Shown here piece by piece: positions 1 to 7,867 of a DNA stretch of 64,000 nt (positions are counted from its first letter, which is position 1; each line of letters starts with the position of its first letter). The notes beneath the pieces are model-generated. The model did no database searches. It had not been told where the DNA came from and saw only the letters and a program-made list of their open reading frames with translations. A program made the translations under genes and the position numbers. Location: contig CP051232.1 of assembly GCA_017792445.1 (NCBI GenBank), positions 3,508,001 through 3,572,000 of the forward strand. The letters run 5' to 3'. The stretch comes from Maritimibacter sp. GTDB lineage: Bacteria; Pseudomonadota; Alphaproteobacteria; Rhodobacterales; Rhodobacteraceae.

Positions 1-817
1 CGGGGCAGATCATCGCGGACCCGGCCCATGCGGCGTCGACATGGGTGTACAGGCGGTGATTGCGGGCGACCTCGATGCATTCCGCGATCGGGTCGAAGGC
101 GCCGATCGAGGTGCCGCCGGTGCACAGCACCACGCCCGCCGGGGTGCGGTCGTTGAAGATGTCGTCGCGGATCGCGGCGTCCAGCTTGTCGGGGTCCATG
201 CGGTACTCGGCATCGGTGCCGATCTTCACGAGGTTGCGTTGACCGATCCCCGCCAGCCGCACCGCCTTGTCGACCGAGCTGTGGGTCTGGGCGGAGGCAT
301 AGATCCGCAGCCGCTGGCCGGTCAGCCCCTCGTCGACGCTGCGCCAGTCCGAGGCGCGGTCGCGCATGGTGATCACGGCGGACAGCGTGGCCACGGTGGC
401 GCTGTCGTGGATGGTGCCGATGAAGCCGTCGGGCAGACCCAGCGCCTGCCGCAGCCAGTCGGTTGTGACCTGCTCGATCTCGGTGGCGGCCGGAGACGCC
501 TGCCAGATCATGCAGTTGGAGGCGATGGAATTGGCCAGCTGCTCGGCCAGCATCGACGCGGGCGAGGCGTTGGCCGGGAAGTAGGCGAAGAACCGGGGGT
601 GCTGCCAGTGGGTCATCGCGTCGGGCACGATGCGCTCGAAATCGGCGAAGATCTCTTCCATCGGCTCGGCCGCCTCGGGCGGCGCGGCGGGCAGCTTGGC
701 GGCGGTCTCGCCGGGTTTCGTCTGGGCGCGGACCGGTCGGTCGCGCAGGGTGGCATGGTACTCGTGCGTCCAGTCGGCCGCGCGTTTTGACCAGATTTTC
801 AGCTCGTCGTGATTCAT
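1..817 (-). CDS. PLP-dependent group II (aromatic-L-amino-acid type) decarboxylase, N-terminal part
   Basis: This is the N-terminal 272 residues of a pyridoxal-phosphate-dependent amino acid decarboxylase of the aromatic/tyrosine/glutamate group II family; the C-terminus lies beyond the left edge. The ATG at 817 opens MNHDELKIWSKRAADW. The segment HPRFFAYFPANASPASMLAE is typical of the family's substrate-pocket region. HVDAAWAGSAMICP contains the Asp that binds the pyridine nitrogen of PLP. The catalytic Lys would be off-window. The substrate cannot be told from this half (Tyr, Dopa, Trp or another aromatic or acidic amino acid). The gene stands alone, 406 bp downstream of the next minus-strand gene. 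Confidence 0.85.
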   Translation of the reverse strand, partial: MNHDELKIWSKRAADWTHEYHATLRDRPVRAQTKPGETAAKLPAAPPEAAEPMEEIFADFERIVPDAMTHWQHPRFFAYFPANASPASMLAEQLANSIASNCMIWQASPAATEIEQVTTDWLRQALGLPDGFIGTIHDSATVATLSAVITMRDRASDWRSVDEGLTGQRLRIYASAQTHSSVDKAVRLAGIGQRNLVKIGTDAEYRMDPDKLDAAIRDDIFNDRTPAGVVLCTGGTSIGAFDPIAECIEVARNHRLYTHVDAAWAGSAMICP

Positions 818-1223
818 GGCGCGCAGTTGTCCACGCGGCATGGCGTTTGGCAAGCGGGAGGACGTCGCAGGGGGGCGCAAGACAGCGGCCGGACGAGGCG
901 CGGCTTTTGGGCGCCGCGCGTTTGTTGGTGCGCGATCAATCCGCGCCGGTTTGGAGCTAGGCGCGCGCGAGACAGCGGCCCACAGGGCCGCCGCGCATCG
1001 CCGGGCCGCCCCCTTGGCCCGGCGATTTGGCTGCCGTCCGTGGCAGCGCCGGAGCTTAGGACGAGCTTGGCTGCGATAAACTGCCAGCAATGAGAGGTCG
1101 GGCCGCCGCGCCGCGGCCCGTCGCCGCGCGGCTTCGTTTCAGTCGTCGCCGGGCTGTTCCGGCAGCGGATCGACCTTGGACGCCGGCATCGCTTTGGTCA
1201 GAGGGCTGACAGCGCCGCGCCCA
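818..1223. other. 406-bp intergenic region holding one copy of a dispersed repeat
   Basis: No convincing gene is seen here. Plus-strand reading frames through 1093 have no family resemblance and no start signal. Its main content is a GC-rich repeat at about 970-1136, which recurs near the other end of the window (63374-63535). The decarboxylase promoter should lie at 818-960 on the minus strand, but I could not pick out a convincing -35/-10 pair. Confidence 0.6.
970..1136. repeat. Dispersed intergenic repeat, family 2, copy A
   Basis: It begins ACAGCGGCCCACAGGGCCGC, passes through a run ending GGCCCGGCGATTTGG, and ends in CGCGCGGCTTCG. The same landmarks occur in the same order over almost the same length at 63374-63535: ACAGCGGCCC, CAGGGCCGCCGCGCATCG, CGGGCCGCCCCC, GGCCCGGCGATTTGG, an ATAAA-TGCCA core, CGCGGCCCG and GCGGCTTCG. 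The left part can fold (GGCCC/GGGCC, then GCCGGGCC/GGCCCGGC). Both copies sit at the 3' end of a gene. Confidence 0.65.
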
Positions 1224-2405
1224 TCAGGCGGCGCGCGCCTCGGCTTCGGCGAAGCGCACGAGGCGGTTCAGCGCTTCGGTCAGTTGTTCTTCGTCGACGG
1301 TCAGCGCGATGCGGATGTGCCCGGCGGCGGAGGCGCCGAAGCTTTCGCCCGGCATCACGCCGACAAGTTCGGTGTCCAGCAACGCGTTCGCGAAGGCCTC
1401 TCCCGTCAGGCCGGTCTTGCGGATGTCCAGCATCAGGTACATCGCGCCCTGGCTGGGGACGGTGACGAAATTGTCGGACCGCTCGAGGATCGCGAGCGCA
1501 GTCTCGCGCCGCTGGCGGAAGCGCTCGGAGATGTCCTCTTCGATCTCGCCGCCTTCCTCCAGCGCGTAGATCGCGGCGTCCTGGATATAGGCGGGCAGGC
1601 CATAGGTGGTGTGGGTCGACAGGTTGATCAGGTGCTCGATGGCGTCCTCGGGGCCGACGATCCAGCCGACGCGGCTGCCGGTCATCGCGTGGCTTTTCGA
1701 TAGCGAGCCGATCACCAGCGTCCGCTCGGCCATGCCGGGCAGCGCGCGGGGGCTGAGGTGCTCGCCCTCCCAGACCTGCGTGTCATAGACCTCGTCCGAG
1801 ATCAGCCACAGGTTCCGTTCCTTCATCACCTCGGCGATGCCTTCCAGCGTCTCGCGGCTGTAGACCACGCCGGTGGGATTGTGCGGCGTGTTGATCAGCA
1901 GCGAGCGGGTGCGCAGGTCGACCGCGTTTCGGATGTCCTGCGGCTGCGGCTGGAAATCGTACTCGGGCCGGGCGGGGACGGTCTTGGGGATCGCGCCGAT
2001 GCCGCGCACCGAGCCGGGGTAGGTGGCATAGTAGGGTTCCACGAACAGCGCGGTGTCGCCGTGGTCGCAGGTGGCGGCATGGGCGGCGAACAGCGCGCCC
2101 TGACCGCCGGGCATCACCACGACGTTGGCGCGGGTTGTGGGAACGCCGGTGCGCTCGGTCACGCGTTCCGCGATGGCGTCGCGCAGCTCGTCGGCGCCGG
2201 GGACCAGCGGATAGCCGGTATTGCCGTCCAGCGCCGCCTCGTGCATCGCGTCGAGGATGTCGGGGGCGGTCGGGATGTCATGGTCGCCAAGGGTCAGGTT
2301 GATGACCGGTTTGCCGGCGTCTTCCATGGCGCGTGCACGTCTGAAGACGTCCCACCCGTCGCTGCCCCCGGCGGTGAGGTTCGTGATCCGTTTTGAAAGT
2401 CGCAT
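1224..2405 (-). CDS. Class I/II PLP-dependent aminotransferase
   Basis: A 393-residue fold-type I aminotransferase that would move an amino group between an amino acid and a 2-oxoacid in the cytoplasm. NTPHNPTGVVYSRE carries the conserved Asn-Pro-x-Gly, ISDEVYDTQVWEG the PLP-binding Asp/Tyr, and SLSKSHAMTGSRVGW the Schiff-base Lys at about residue 237. The chosen ATG (2405) gives MRLSKRITNLTAGGSDGWDV with TTAGGGG just upstream. A longer reading to 2513 adds 36 residues with no homology. The exact amino donor is not visible; aspartate/alanine-type enzymes look like this. Confidence 0.9.
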   Translation of the reverse strand: MRLSKRITNLTAGGSDGWDVFRRARAMEDAGKPVINLTLGDHDIPTAPDILDAMHEAALDGNTGYPLVPGADELRDAIAERVTERTGVPTTRANVVVMPGGQGALFAAHAATCDHGDTALFVEPYYATYPGSVRGIGAIPKTVPARPEYDFQPQPQDIRNAVDLRTRSLLINTPHNPTGVVYSRETLEGIAEVMKERNLWLISDEVYDTQVWEGEHLSPRALPGMAERTLVIGSLSKSHAMTGSRVGWIVGPEDAIEHLINLSTHTTYGLPAYIQDAAIYALEEGGEIEEDISERFRQRRETALAILERSDNFVTVPSQGAMYLMLDIRKTGLTGEAFANALLDTELVGVMPGESFGASAAGHIRIALTVDEEQLTEALNRLVRFAEAEARAA

Positions 2406-2550
2406 GCCCCTAACGACGGCGTCGGGGCCGTTGTTGTCAACCTGAGGGGCCTCAAATTTTAGGGAAACTTCATCTTGACATGAGGCGATGCCGATAATGT
2501 TCGCGGTGCCCAATTTTTTGCCGGCCCCGTTTGGGCTTAAGCCCGTGACG

Positions 2551-2889
2551 TTAACCGCCCAGTGTCGCCTGCACCTTTTTGGGAAGCTTGTCGCGGATCA
2601 GGCGGTAAGAGGTCTCGATCCGGTGCCGCGCCTCGTCCGGAGCGGTCTCCCACGGCAGCAGGATCCACGAGCGGTGTAAATACGCGGCTTTCTGGCCGAT
2701 GCCTGTGTCGATCAGCATCTCGGCGGTCTCGACGCTGTCGGTTTTGACCGCCATCCCCGGCGTGACGGAGCCGATGCAGGCGAACATCTTGCCGCCCACC
2801 TTCCATGCCTCGTGGCCGCCGCCCCATGGGTCGGAGACCTCGGCGCCGGGCAGGGCGGCGCATATGGCGTTCATGTCGTCGCGGGTCAT
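2551..2889 (-). CDS. MmcQ/YjbR family protein
   Basis: A 112-residue protein of the MmcQ/YjbR family, whose CyaY-like fold is thought to bind DNA; its function is poorly known. The family pattern is clear: an early LPGAEVSDPWGGGHEAWKVGGKMFACIG block, then KTDSVETAEMLID, a YLHRSWILL block and a C-terminal helix LIRDKLPKKVQATLGG. The ATG at 2889 (MTRDDMNAIC) is the family start. The upstream extension to 3099 is unrelated and overlaps the cysS leader region. It is a monocistronic minus-strand gene, divergent from cysS. Confidence 0.88.
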   Translation of the reverse strand: MTRDDMNAICAALPGAEVSDPWGGGHEAWKVGGKMFACIGSVTPGMAVKTDSVETAEMLIDTGIGQKAAYLHRSWILLPWETAPDEARHRIETSYRLIRDKLPKKVQATLGG

Positions 2890-3009
2890 GGCGCGAGGGT
2901 AGCACGCGGCGGTGCGGGTGTCGTGGGCGGAGTTGGCGGGATGGGGGAGGATGGGGTGGGCGTAGGATGGGGTTTTACCCCATCTCGGGCCCCGCCGATC
3001 CAAAACATC

Positions 3010-3038
3010 TTGGCAACCGCGCCGCGTCCGGCTAGACA
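3010..3038 (+). promoter_or_regulatory. Putative sigma-70 promoter for the cysS leader transcript
   Basis: TTGGCA (3010-3015) and TAGACA (3033-3038) are separated by exactly 17 bp. The -35 matches consensus at 5 of 6 positions and the -10 is weaker. A start site 7-8 nt after the -10 falls at 3045-3046, on the A of the leader ORF's ATG, so the transcript would be leaderless, as is known for trpL in Sinorhizobium. Confidence 0.5.
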
Positions 3039-3045
3039 CGGGGCC

Positions 3046-3090
3046 ATGACCAAGACCGTCTGCATCATCAACTGCTGCATTATCCGCTGA
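3046..3090 (+). CDS. Candidate Cys-rich leader peptide (14 codons) upstream of cysS
   Basis: This short ORF encodes MTKTVCIINCCIIR and stops at TGA (3088-3090). Three of its fourteen codons are UGC (codons 6, 10 and 11), far above the usual Cys frequency, and the gene 92 nt downstream is cysteinyl-tRNA synthetase. Tandem codons for the cognate amino acid ahead of a tRNA synthetase gene are the hallmark of ribosome-mediated attenuation. There is no useful Shine-Dalgarno sequence, but the predicted promoter places the RNA 5' end at the ATG, so leaderless translation is plausible. The assignment is inference from codon content, position and the RNA pairings that follow. Confidence 0.6.
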   Translation: MTKTVCIINCCIIR

Positions 3091-3182
3091 CATCGTCACG
3101 CGGGCCGGTCTTTTCGTTTCCTCTCATCCTCGAAATCGCCTAAGCCCGCCGCGGCTGAGTGCGTGTGCGCGAAGGAAACGAC
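3046..3182 (+). promoter_or_regulatory. Putative cysteine-responsive attenuator, with the cysS RBS sequestered
   Basis: Visible pairings are as follows. UCGUUUCCU (3114-3122) is perfectly complementary over 9 bp to AGGAAACGA (3173-3181), which contains the cysS Shine-Dalgarno. A hairpin at the leader stop codon pairs CCGCUGAC (3084-3091) with GUCA-C-GCGG (3095-3103, one bulge). GCGGGC (3100-3105) can instead pair with GCCCGC (3144-3149). AAGACCG (3052-3058) matches CGGUCUU (3106-3112). These overlap and exclude one another, as expected of a switch. The U-rich stretch at 3111-3119 could also support termination, but it lies about 7 nt from the stop-codon hairpin. Confidence 0.5.
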
Positions 3183-4595
3183 ATGACCGAGATCTGGCTC
3201 CACAACACCCGGACACGGAAGAAGGAGCTTTTCGAGCCCCTGACCCCCGACAATGTGCGGATGTATGTCTGCGGGCCGACCGTCTATGACCGGGCGCATC
3301 TTGGCAACGCGCGGCCCGTGGTGGTGTTCGACGTGCTCTACCGCCTGCTGCGTCATGTCTACGGCGCGGACCACGTGCGCTATGTGCGGAACTTCACCGA
3401 CGTGGACGACAAGATCAACGCCACCGCGCTGGCGCGGAAGGAGGCGGGGGCCGAGGGTTCGCTGGAAGACCTGATCCACGAGCGCACCGAAGAGACGATC
3501 GGCTGGTACCTGTCGGACATGGCCGCGCTGGGGGCGCTGGAGCCCACCGACATGCCGCGCGCGACCGGCTACATCGCGCAGATGATCGCGATGATCGAGG
3601 GGCTGATCGCCGGGGGCCACGCCTATGCCGCCGAGGGGCACGTGCTGTTCCGGGTGCGGTCCTACAAGGCGTACGGCGCGCTGTCGGGGCGGTCGGTCGA
3701 CGACATGATCGCGGGCGCGCGGGTCGAGGTCGCGCCCTACAAGGAGGACCCGATGGACTTTGTCCTGTGGAAGCCGTCTTCGGACGATCTTCCGGGATGG
3801 GACAGCCCTTGGGGCCGGGGACGTCCGGGCTGGCACATCGAGTGCTCGGCCATGTCCTATGAATTGCTGGGCGACAGCTTCGACATCCACGGCGGCGGCA
3901 ACGACCTGATGTTCCCGCACCACGAGAACGAGATCGCCCAAAGCTGCTGCGCCCATCCGCAGGGCGGCTTCGCGCGGTTCTGGCTGCACAACGAGATGCT
4001 GCAGGTCGAGGGAAAGAAGATGTCGAAATCGCTCGGCAACTTCTTCACCGTACATGACCTGCTGGAGCAGGGCGTGCCGGGCGAGGTGATCCGCTTCGTG
4101 TTCCTGGGGACGCATTATCGGCGGCCGATGGACTGGACGGAGAAGAAGCGGGGCGAGGCCGAGGCGGTTCTGCGCGACTGGCGGGCGCTGACGGGTGGCG
4201 TCGCACCGGCGGAGCCGGATGCCGAGGTGGTGACCCTGCTGGCCGACGACCTGAACACGGCGGGCGCGATCACGCGGCTGCATGCCCTGGCGAAGTCGGC
4301 GTCGGATGAGGCGGCGAAGGGCGTGTTCCTCGCCTCGGCGCAGTTGATGGGCCTGCTCACCGACGATCTCGGCGGCTGGGATGCGGCGGCGGAGGTCGGA
4401 GACGACGTGGCGGCGCTGATCGAGGCGCTGCTGGCCGACCGGGCCGCGGCGCGGAAGGCGAAGGACTTCGCGCGGGCGGATGCGTTGCGGGACGGGTTCG
4501 CGGCTGCTGGGCTGATCGTGAAGGATACGCCGCAGGGCGCGGAGTGGGAGATGGGGCCGGATTTCGACGCCGCCAAGCTGGAGGCGCTGAAATGA
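3183..4595 (+). CDS. cysS: Cysteinyl-tRNA synthetase
   Basis: Charges tRNA-Cys with cysteine in the cytoplasm; 470 residues, the usual length. Cys30 in YVCGPTVYD, the Cys in WHIECSAMS and the His in [10 protein letters not shown] are the zinc ligands that recognise cysteine. The class I signature appears as HLGN (39-42), a common alphaproteobacterial form of HIGH, and KMSKS is at 279-283. The start at 3183 ([10 protein letters not shown]) has the SD GAAGGAAAC 3-8 nt upstream; the in-frame extension from 3159 has no such site. The SD lies in a potential 9-bp RNA helix described separately. Confidence 0.97.
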   Translation: MTEIWLHNTRTRKKELFEPLTPDNVRMYVCGPTVYDRAHLGNARPVVVFDVLYRLLRHVYGADHVRYVRNFTDVDDKINATALARKEAGAEGSLEDLIHERTEETIGWYLSDMAALGALEPTDMPRATGYIAQMIAMIEGLIAGGHAYAAEGHVLFRVRSYKAYGALSGRSVDDMIAGARVEVAPYKEDPMDFVLWKPSSDDLPGWDSPWGRGRPGWHIECSAMSYELLGDSFDIHGGGNDLMFPHHENEIAQSCCAHPQGGFARFWLHNEMLQVEGKKMSKSLGNFFTVHDLLEQGVPGEVIRFVFLGTHYRRPMDWTEKKRGEAEAVLRDWRALTGGVAPAEPDAEVVTLLADDLNTAGAITRLHALAKSASDEAAKGVFLASAQLMGLLTDDLGGWDAAAEVGDDVAALIEALLADRAAARKAKDFARADALRDGFAAAGLIVKDTPQGAEWEMGPDFDAAKLEALK

Positions 4596-4800
4596 CCGTT
4601 GTGTTTGAGACCAAGGGCGGCGTCCGGCCCGTGGGTGGGCGCAGAAGCGCCCGCCCTGGGGGGCGGGTCGGGCGCTGCCCGGCGGTGCCGGGCGGGGCGT
4701 GCGTGCAAGCCCGTGGGCCGGCGAGGGGGGCTGTCTGCCCCCCGCTTGCCTGCGGCAAGCCCCCCCGAGGATATTTGCAGACCAAAGAAGGAGCCGGGGC
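4596..4800. other. cysS-cimA intergenic region with a GC-rich stem and a repeat copy
   Basis: These 205 bp are almost pure GC. GCCCCCCGCTTGCC / GGCAAGCCCCCC around 4735-4767 includes a CTTGCC/GGCAAG hairpin. It runs into a copy of the dispersed CCCCGAGG-ATATTT element. I see no U-run terminator, so readthrough from cysS into cimA is possible. Confidence 0.5.
4761..4792 (+). repeat. Dispersed intergenic repeat, family 1, copy 1
   Basis: CCCCCCGAGGATATTTGCAG followed by ACCAAAGAAGGAG. It matches three other copies at 40121-40149, 40171-40200 (inverted) and 59921-59952 (inverted). Here the 3' end of the repeat, AAGAAGGAG, also serves as the Shine-Dalgarno sequence of cimA, 8-9 nt before its ATG. 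Confidence 0.65.
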
Positions 4801-6420
4801 ATGACGAAAGAGCGGCTCTACCTGTTCGACACCACCCTGCGCGACGGGCAGCAGACGCACGGGGTGCAGTTCTCGTTTCCCGACAAGGTGGCGATTGCGC
4901 GGACGCTGGACGATCTGGGTATCGACTATATCGAGGGCGGCTGGCCGGGGGCGAACCCGACCGACAGCAGCTTCTTCGCCGAGCGGCCGAAGACGCGGGC
5001 GACCTTCACCGCGTTCGGGATGACCAAGCGGGCCGGGCGGTCTGCCGAGAACGACGAGGTGCTGGCGGGCGTGATCAACGCCGAGACGCCGGCGGTGTGT
5101 CTTGTCGGCAAAACGCATGATTTCCACGTCACCACCGCGCTGGGCATCACGCTGGAGGAAAACGTCGAGAACATCCGCGCCTCGGTCGCGCATCTTGTGA
5201 AGCTGGGGCGCGAGGCGCTGTTCGATGCCGAGCATTTCTTCGACGGCTACAAGGCGAACGCGCCCTATGCACTGGAATGCCTGAAGGCGGCTTATGACGC
5301 CGGGGCGCGCTGGATCGTGCTGTGCGACACCAACGGCGGCACGCTGCCGGGCGAGGTGGCGAAGATCGTGGGCGAGGTGATCGCAAGCGGCATTCCCGGC
5401 GACCACGTCGGCATCCACACCCATGACGACACCGGCAACGCGGTGGCCAACACGCTGGCCGCCGTCGACGCGGGCGCGCGGCAGATCCAGGGCACGCTGA
5501 ACGGGCTGGGCGAGCGCTGCGGCAACGCAAACCTTGTGACGCTGATCCCGACGCTGTTGCTGAAGGAGCCGTACGCCAGCCTCTACGAGACCGGGGTGAG
5601 CGGCGCGAAGCTGCCGGGGCTGACCCGTGCGTCGCGGGCGCTGGACGACATCCTGAACCGGGTGCCGCTGCGGAGCGCACCCTACGTGGGCGCCAGCGCG
5701 TTCGCACACAAGGCCGGGCTGCATGCCAGCGCGATCCTGAAGGATCCGACGACCTACGAACATATCGACCCCGCGGCGGTGGGCAACGCGCGCATCGTGC
5801 CGATGTCGAACCAGGCGGGGCAGTCGAACCTGCGCGCGCGGCTGTCGGACATGGGGCTGGAGGTGGAAAAGGGCGACCCGGCGCTGGCGGCGATCCTCGA
5901 CGAGGTGAAGCGCAAGGAAGGCGAGGGTTATTCCTATGACAGCGCGCAGGCGAGCTTCGAGTTGCTGGCGCGCAAGGAACTGGGGCTGAAGCCGAAGCTG
6001 TTCGACGTCGAGCGGTACCGGGTGATCTCGGAACGGCGGCGCAACGCCAAGGGTCAGATCGTGGTGGAATCCGAGGCCGTGGTGACGATCTCGACCCGCG
6101 AGGGGCCGCGCACCAGTTATTACAAGAACGACCACGCCAGCGACATGATGGACGACGGTCCGGTCAACGCGCTGTGGCAGGCGTTGAAGTCGGACCTCGG
6201 GCCCTACCAGGACGGGGTCGCGGACATGCGGCTGACCGACTTCCAGGTGCGGATCACAAACGGCGGCACCGAGGCCGTCACGCGGGTCATCATCGACTTC
6301 CAGGACGACGCCGGTCGCGACTGGTCGACGGTGGGTGTTTCCGCCAACATCGTTGACGCGAGTTTCGAGGCGCTGTTGGATGCGATCAACTGGAAGCTGA
6401 TCCAAGGCGGAGCTGCATGA
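4801..6420 (+). CDS. cimA: Citramalate synthase
   Basis: Condenses pyruvate and acetyl-CoA to (R)-citramalate, the entry to threonine-independent isoleucine synthesis. The 539 residues match the long CimA form. An N-terminal TIM barrel carries FDTTLRDGQQT near residue 10 (catalytic Arg and metal Asp), and CDTNGGTLPG and IHTHDDTGNAVANTLAA supply the metal-binding residues. It is followed by ERCGNANL, YVGASAFAHKAGLHASA and a C-terminal LeuA-type regulatory domain (about 390-539). The start at 4801 uses AAGAAGGAG. The gene overlaps the next by 4 nt (ATGA). Homocitrate or 2-isopropylmalate synthase is less likely given the length and motif spelling. Confidence 0.92.
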   Translation: MTKERLYLFDTTLRDGQQTHGVQFSFPDKVAIARTLDDLGIDYIEGGWPGANPTDSSFFAERPKTRATFTAFGMTKRAGRSAENDEVLAGVINAETPAVCLVGKTHDFHVTTALGITLEENVENIRASVAHLVKLGREALFDAEHFFDGYKANAPYALECLKAAYDAGARWIVLCDTNGGTLPGEVAKIVGEVIASGIPGDHVGIHTHDDTGNAVANTLAAVDAGARQIQGTLNGLGERCGNANLVTLIPTLLLKEPYASLYETGVSGAKLPGLTRASRALDDILNRVPLRSAPYVGASAFAHKAGLHASAILKDPTTYEHIDPAAVGNARIVPMSNQAGQSNLRARLSDMGLEVEKGDPALAAILDEVKRKEGEGYSYDSAQASFELLARKELGLKPKLFDVERYRVISERRRNAKGQIVVESEAVVTISTREGPRTSYYKNDHASDMMDDGPVNALWQALKSDLGPYQDGVADMRLTDFQVRITNGGTEAVTRVIIDFQDDAGRDWSTVGVSANIVDASFEALLDAINWKLIQGGAA

Positions 6421-7121
6421 GCGACCCGATCCTGACGTTGTATCAGGGGCTGGAGCGATTGGGACCGGGGGCGCCGGAAGACGTCGCCTGGGCCGCGCAC
6501 GTGGCCGACGTGCCCCCGGACGCGCGGATCTGCGATGCGGGCTGCGGCACCGGCGCGGACATCCCGGCCTTGATGGCGGTGGCGCCGGTCGGGCATGTGA
6601 CGGCGGTGGACGAGGCGAAGCTGTTCATCGACGAGGTTCTGGCGCGCTACGGCACCACCGTCCGCGCCTATGCCGGCGACATGGTGAAGCTGAAGGGGCC
6701 CTACGATTTCATCTGGTCGGCGGGGGCGGTCTATTTCCACGGCGTCACGAAGGTGCTGCGGGCGTGGCGCCCGGTGCTGGCGAAGGGGGGCGCGGTGGCG
6801 TTCTCGGAGCCGTGCCTGTTCACCGACACGCCGTCCGAGGCCGCAGTGGCGTTCTGGGGCGGCTACACGCCGCTGACGGATGCGGCGGGCATCGCGAAGC
6901 AGGTCGGCGCGGCGGATTACGAGGTGCTGGCGACCCGGCGTGTGTCGGACGCGGCGTGGCAATCCTATTACGGCCCGCTGGCCGAGCGGGTCGAGGCGCT
7001 GCGGCGCAATGCCGATCCGGCGCTGGCGCTGGTGCTGGACGAGGCGGCGACAGAGATCGCCGCGTGGGAGACGGTGCGCGGCGAGACGGGCTATCTGCTG
7101 AGCGTGGTCCGCCCCGCATGA
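6417..7121 (+). CDS. Class I SAM-dependent methyltransferase
   Basis: A 234-residue Rossmann-fold methyltransferase of unknown substrate. Motif I is ICDAGCGTGADIPAL (about 38-52), VTAVDEAK carries the acidic residue that binds the ribose of SAM, and AYAGDMVKLKGPYDFIWSAGAVYF is the motif III/IV region. The later AFSEPCLFTDTPSE fits the Methyltransf_11/25 type. It is translationally coupled to cimA (start overlaps the cimA stop) and to the next gene (same 4-nt overlap). The operon position suggests co-expression, not a known shared pathway. Confidence 0.85.
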   Translation: MSDPILTLYQGLERLGPGAPEDVAWAAHVADVPPDARICDAGCGTGADIPALMAVAPVGHVTAVDEAKLFIDEVLARYGTTVRAYAGDMVKLKGPYDFIWSAGAVYFHGVTKVLRAWRPVLAKGGAVAFSEPCLFTDTPSEAAVAFWGGYTPLTDAAGIAKQVGAADYEVLATRRVSDAAWQSYYGPLAERVEALRRNADPALALVLDEAATEIAAWETVRGETGYLLSVVRPA

Positions 7122-7864
7122 GCCTTCAGGCCTGCGCCGATCTCGTGCGGCAAAGCGACCCCGACCGCTTTCTTGCCGCGATGGCCGCGCCGGTGCCGGC
7201 GCGCGAGGTGCTGTTTCCGCTTTATGCCTTCAACGTCGAGGTGTCGCGTGCGCCGTGGGTCACGGCCGAGCCGATGATCGCCGAGATGCGGCTGCAATGG
7301 TGGCGCGACGTGCTGGGCGAGATCCGCGCGGGCGGGCCGGTGCGGCGGCACGAGGTGGTGGATGCGCTGGCGCCGGTGCTGGACGGCGCGGCGTGCGACC
7401 TGCTGGACGCGCTGATCGAGGCGCGGCGGTGGGACATCTATTCCGAACCTTTCGAGGATGCCGAGGCCTTCGACCGGCATATCGGCGCGACCTCGGGCAA
7501 CCTGTTCTGGGTCGCGGCGCGGGCGCTTGACCCGTCCGCGGACGAGGCGGCGGTGCGGGGGCGCGGCTGGGCCGCCGGGCTGGCGAACTGGTTTCTGGCG
7601 GTGCCGGAGCTGGAGGCGCGGGGCCGGATGCCGTTGCCGGACGGGCGAGCGGACGCGGTGCGGGACTGGGCGGAGGACGGCTTGCGGCGGCTTGGCGCGG
7701 GGCCGGTATCACGCGGGGCGCGACCGGCGGTGCTGGCCGCGTGGCGGGCGCGGGGCGTGCTGAAGCGGGCGGCGGCGGACCCGGGCCGGGTGGCCGCGGG
7801 CGCGTTGCGCGAGTCAGAGTTCCGGCGGCGGTTTTCCCTGTTGCGGGCGACGTTTACCGACTGA
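7118..7864 (+). CDS. Squalene/phytoene synthase family protein
   Basis: A 248-residue all-helical protein of the squalene/phytoene synthase superfamily, shorter than true phytoene synthases and closer to the NDUFAF6-like branch common in alphaproteobacteria. Recognisable blocks are REVLFPLYAFNVEVSRAPW near the N-terminus, MRLQWWRDVLGEI and HIGATSGNLFWVAARALD. The Asp-rich catalytic DxxxD motifs are degenerate (WRDVLGE, no clear second motif), so prenyl synthase activity is doubtful. A role as a respiratory-complex assembly factor homologue is an inference. The ATG at 7118 overlaps the methyltransferase stop by 4 nt. Confidence 0.8.
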   Translation: MSLQACADLVRQSDPDRFLAAMAAPVPAREVLFPLYAFNVEVSRAPWVTAEPMIAEMRLQWWRDVLGEIRAGGPVRRHEVVDALAPVLDGAACDLLDALIEARRWDIYSEPFEDAEAFDRHIGATSGNLFWVAARALDPSADEAAVRGRGWAAGLANWFLAVPELEARGRMPLPDGRADAVRDWAEDGLRRLGAGPVSRGARPAVLAAWRARGVLKRAAADPGRVAAGALRESEFRRRFSLLRATFTD

Positions 7865-7867
7865 GGC

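Noticed and set aside
1138-1188. 16-codon minus-strand ORF MPASKVDPLPEQPGDD
   Set aside because: Protein-like composition, but no ribosome-binding site and no evident role; too short to support without conservation data.
3084-3119. Classical intrinsic terminator in the cysS leader
   Set aside because: The hairpin and the U-rich stretch are separated by about 7 nt and the U-run is interrupted, so transcription termination is less convincing than the SD-sequestering pairing. It is kept only as a secondary possibility.
3096-4802. 568-residue open frame opposite cysS
   Set aside because: Arg/His/Pro-rich shadow of cysS; no start signal and no recognisable domain.
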